Notes under the pieces: model-generated
The model's input: the letters and a program-made list of their open reading frames with translations, nothing else
Databases searched by the model: none
Told to the model about the DNA's origin: nothing
Translations under genes and position numbers: made by a program
NCBI GenBank assembly: GCA_964467785.1
Contig: CAYXVB010000214.1
Span: forward strand, 1-5,615
Length of the DNA stretch: 5,615 nucleotides
From: CAYXVB01 sp964467785
GTDB taxonomy: Bacteria; Bdellovibrionota; UBA1018
Reading direction: 5' to 3'
Part shown: positions 4,472-5,615 of the stretch, in pieces
How positions within the stretch are numbered: the stretch's first letter is position 1
Layout: the number at the start of each line of letters is the position of its first letter

Positions 4472-5615
4472 ATGGCGAAATCACCGGGCAGCAACAAGAT
4501 CACGACTTCCAGTACCGCGGAATATTTTTCGAAGAACCTCCAGCAGGTGGGGTTTTCCTCGCAGACCAAGGCGGTGCTCACCACTTTGAAGGAAGCCGTG
4601 GACAACGCGCTCGACGCGAGCGAAGAAAACGGCATCCTGCCCGCGGTGCACGTCGAGATCGAAAAAGTGGGCGCGGGCTCGCTCAAGAACTCGGATCAGA
4701 TTCGCATCCGCGTCGTCGATAACGGACCGGGAATCGATCCTGACGACGTGCCGAAGGTCTTCGGTGAATACCTGGCTTCCTCCAAGTTCGGCCGCGGCCG
4801 TTGCTCGCGTGGCCAGCAGGGCATCGGCATCTCGGCCGCGACTACCTGGGCGCAGCTGACCTCGGCCACCGGTGCCCGGATCATCACCAAGACCAAGAAC
4901 ATGCGCAAGGCGCTGTCCTGCGTGGTCGAAGTCGATATCAAGAACAACAAGGGCGTCATCAAGGATCGTCAGACGATCGACTGGGACCGCCCCAACGGCA
5001 CTTCGGTCGAGTTTCTCGTCGACGGTCGCATCCAGCTCAACGGCGAGGCGGGTCTCTTGAGCTACCTCAACGGCACCGCGCTGGTGAATCCGCACCTGAC
5101 TCTCCATTACAAGCTTCCCGATCAAGAGACGATCACGGTGGAGCGGGTGAGCCAGGAGATTCCCGAGATCCCGGAGGCCACGGAGCCCCACCCGCACACG
5201 ATGAAGCTCGGTGAGTTCATCGCGCACTCCCATCTCTTTGGCCGCGTCAGCGTGGGACAGTGGTTCAAAAAGGGCTTCTCCCGCGTGCATGAGGGCGTGA
5301 TCAACGACCTCGTCAAGTCCGGCGTCAAGAAAGGCCTGTTCGACAAGTCGGTCGATTCGCTGGGGGATGCGGAGTTCAAGGACCTTTTCGTTAAGATTCA
5401 GAACGAAAAGCTCATGGCGCCGTCGACCAAGTCGGTGCTTTCGATCGGCGAGGATTCGCTCTCCAAGAGCATTCAGCGCCTGGGCGCGGTGGACTTCTTT
5501 GCGGTGGTGACCCGCAAGCCGACGATCGCGGACTTCAAGCCGGTACAGGTCGAAGTGGACATCGCGCGCCTGCTCGAAAAGCAGATCGAGGCCGAGAGCG
5601 CGGTGCAGGTCCTGC
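4472..5615 (+). CDS. top6B: DNA topoisomerase VI subunit B (partial, 3' end outside window)
   Basis: ATPase subunit of a type IIB topoisomerase. It dimerises on ATP binding and drives strand passage through the double-strand break made by subunit A (Spo11-like), relaxing and decatenating DNA. 381 residues are present of a usual 530 or more, open to the right edge. The GHKL (Bergerat) fold is complete: N-box LKEAVDNALDA (39-49; E41, N45), G1 box VVDNGPGI (81-88; D83), G2 box SRGQQGIGISAA (112-123), and the NGTSVEF strand (175-181). The topoVI-specific helix-two-turns-helix domain spans about 240-320, from PHPHTMKLGEF through KKGFSRVHEGVINDLV. The transducer begins at LSIGEDSLSKSI (323-334), with VVTRKP (345-350) and VEVDIA (360-365) as in archaeal subunits; the switch lysine lies beyond the edge. 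ATG 4472 places AEYFSKNLQQVGF where family N-termini lie. Subunit A is likely next downstream (inference). Confidence 0.93.
   Translation, partial: MAKSPGSNKITTSSTAEYFSKNLQQVGFSSQTKAVLTTLKEAVDNALDASEENGILPAVHVEIEKVGAGSLKNSDQIRIRVVDNGPGIDPDDVPKVFGEYLASSKFGRGRCSRGQQGIGISAATTWAQLTSATGARIITKTKNMRKALSCVVEVDIKNNKGVIKDRQTIDWDRPNGTSVEFLVDGRIQLNGEAGLLSYLNGTALVNPHLTLHYKLPDQETITVERVSQEIPEIPEATEPHPHTMKLGEFIAHSHLFGRVSVGQWFKKGFSRVHEGVINDLVKSGVKKGLFDKSVDSLGDAEFKDLFVKIQNEKLMAPSTKSVLSIGEDSLSKSIQRLGAVDFFAVVTRKPTIADFKPVQVEVDIARLLEKQIEAESAVQVL

Noticed and set aside
4481..5290. 269-codon open frame antisense to the topoisomerase gene
   Set aside because: It lies wholly opposite the well-supported top6B coding sequence. 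Its composition (Arg, His, Asp, Leu-rich) is the usual mirror of a GC-rich gene, and no motif is recognisable.

Overview
The window reads as a draft or metagenomic assembly (it contains a 10-N scaffold gap) from a GC-rich Gram-negative bacterium. Three points favour Bacteria: one gene encodes a Sec-exported, cysteine-rich protein; the ferritin-like gene is of a proteobacterial type; and sigma70-like promoter hexamers can be recognised. A Bdellovibrionota/Myxococcota-like ('delta') source would fit the mix of a sphingolipid-type fatty-acid hydroxylase, a cysteine-rich exported protein of unknown family and a bacterial topoisomerase VI subunit. That placement is inference from gene content only.

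Layout. Positions 1-241 hold a hexanucleotide repeat (CCTCAT units) at the left edge, readable in three ways, and a likely intrinsic terminator for the leftward gene. Positions 242-1756 (minus) encode a 504-residue exported protein of unknown function, preceded by a possible 23-codon ORF that stops one base before its ATG. Positions 1757-2022 are a divergent intergenic region. Positions 2023-2664 (plus) encode a FA2H/sterol-desaturase-type membrane hydroxylase, followed after 28 bp by an AI-2E-family membrane protein (2693-3748, plus). Six bases further on, the convergent ferritin-like gene ends (3755-4406, minus); it is split by the assembly gap. Diverging from it across 65 bp is the DNA topoisomerase VI subunit B gene (4472 to the right edge, plus), of which 381 codons are present.

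How the genes relate. The hydroxylase and the AI-2E protein probably form a two-gene envelope/lipid transcription unit. The ferritin-like gene and top6B are divergent and probably share a compact promoter region. The most notable item is the topoisomerase VI B subunit, an archaeal/plant-type type IIB enzyme that is uncommon in bacteria. Its promoter appears to place transcription initiation on the A of the ATG, which would give a leaderless mRNA. The most obscure gene is the exported 504-residue protein, whose C-terminal half has a loosely ADP-ribosyltransferase-like pattern (speculative).
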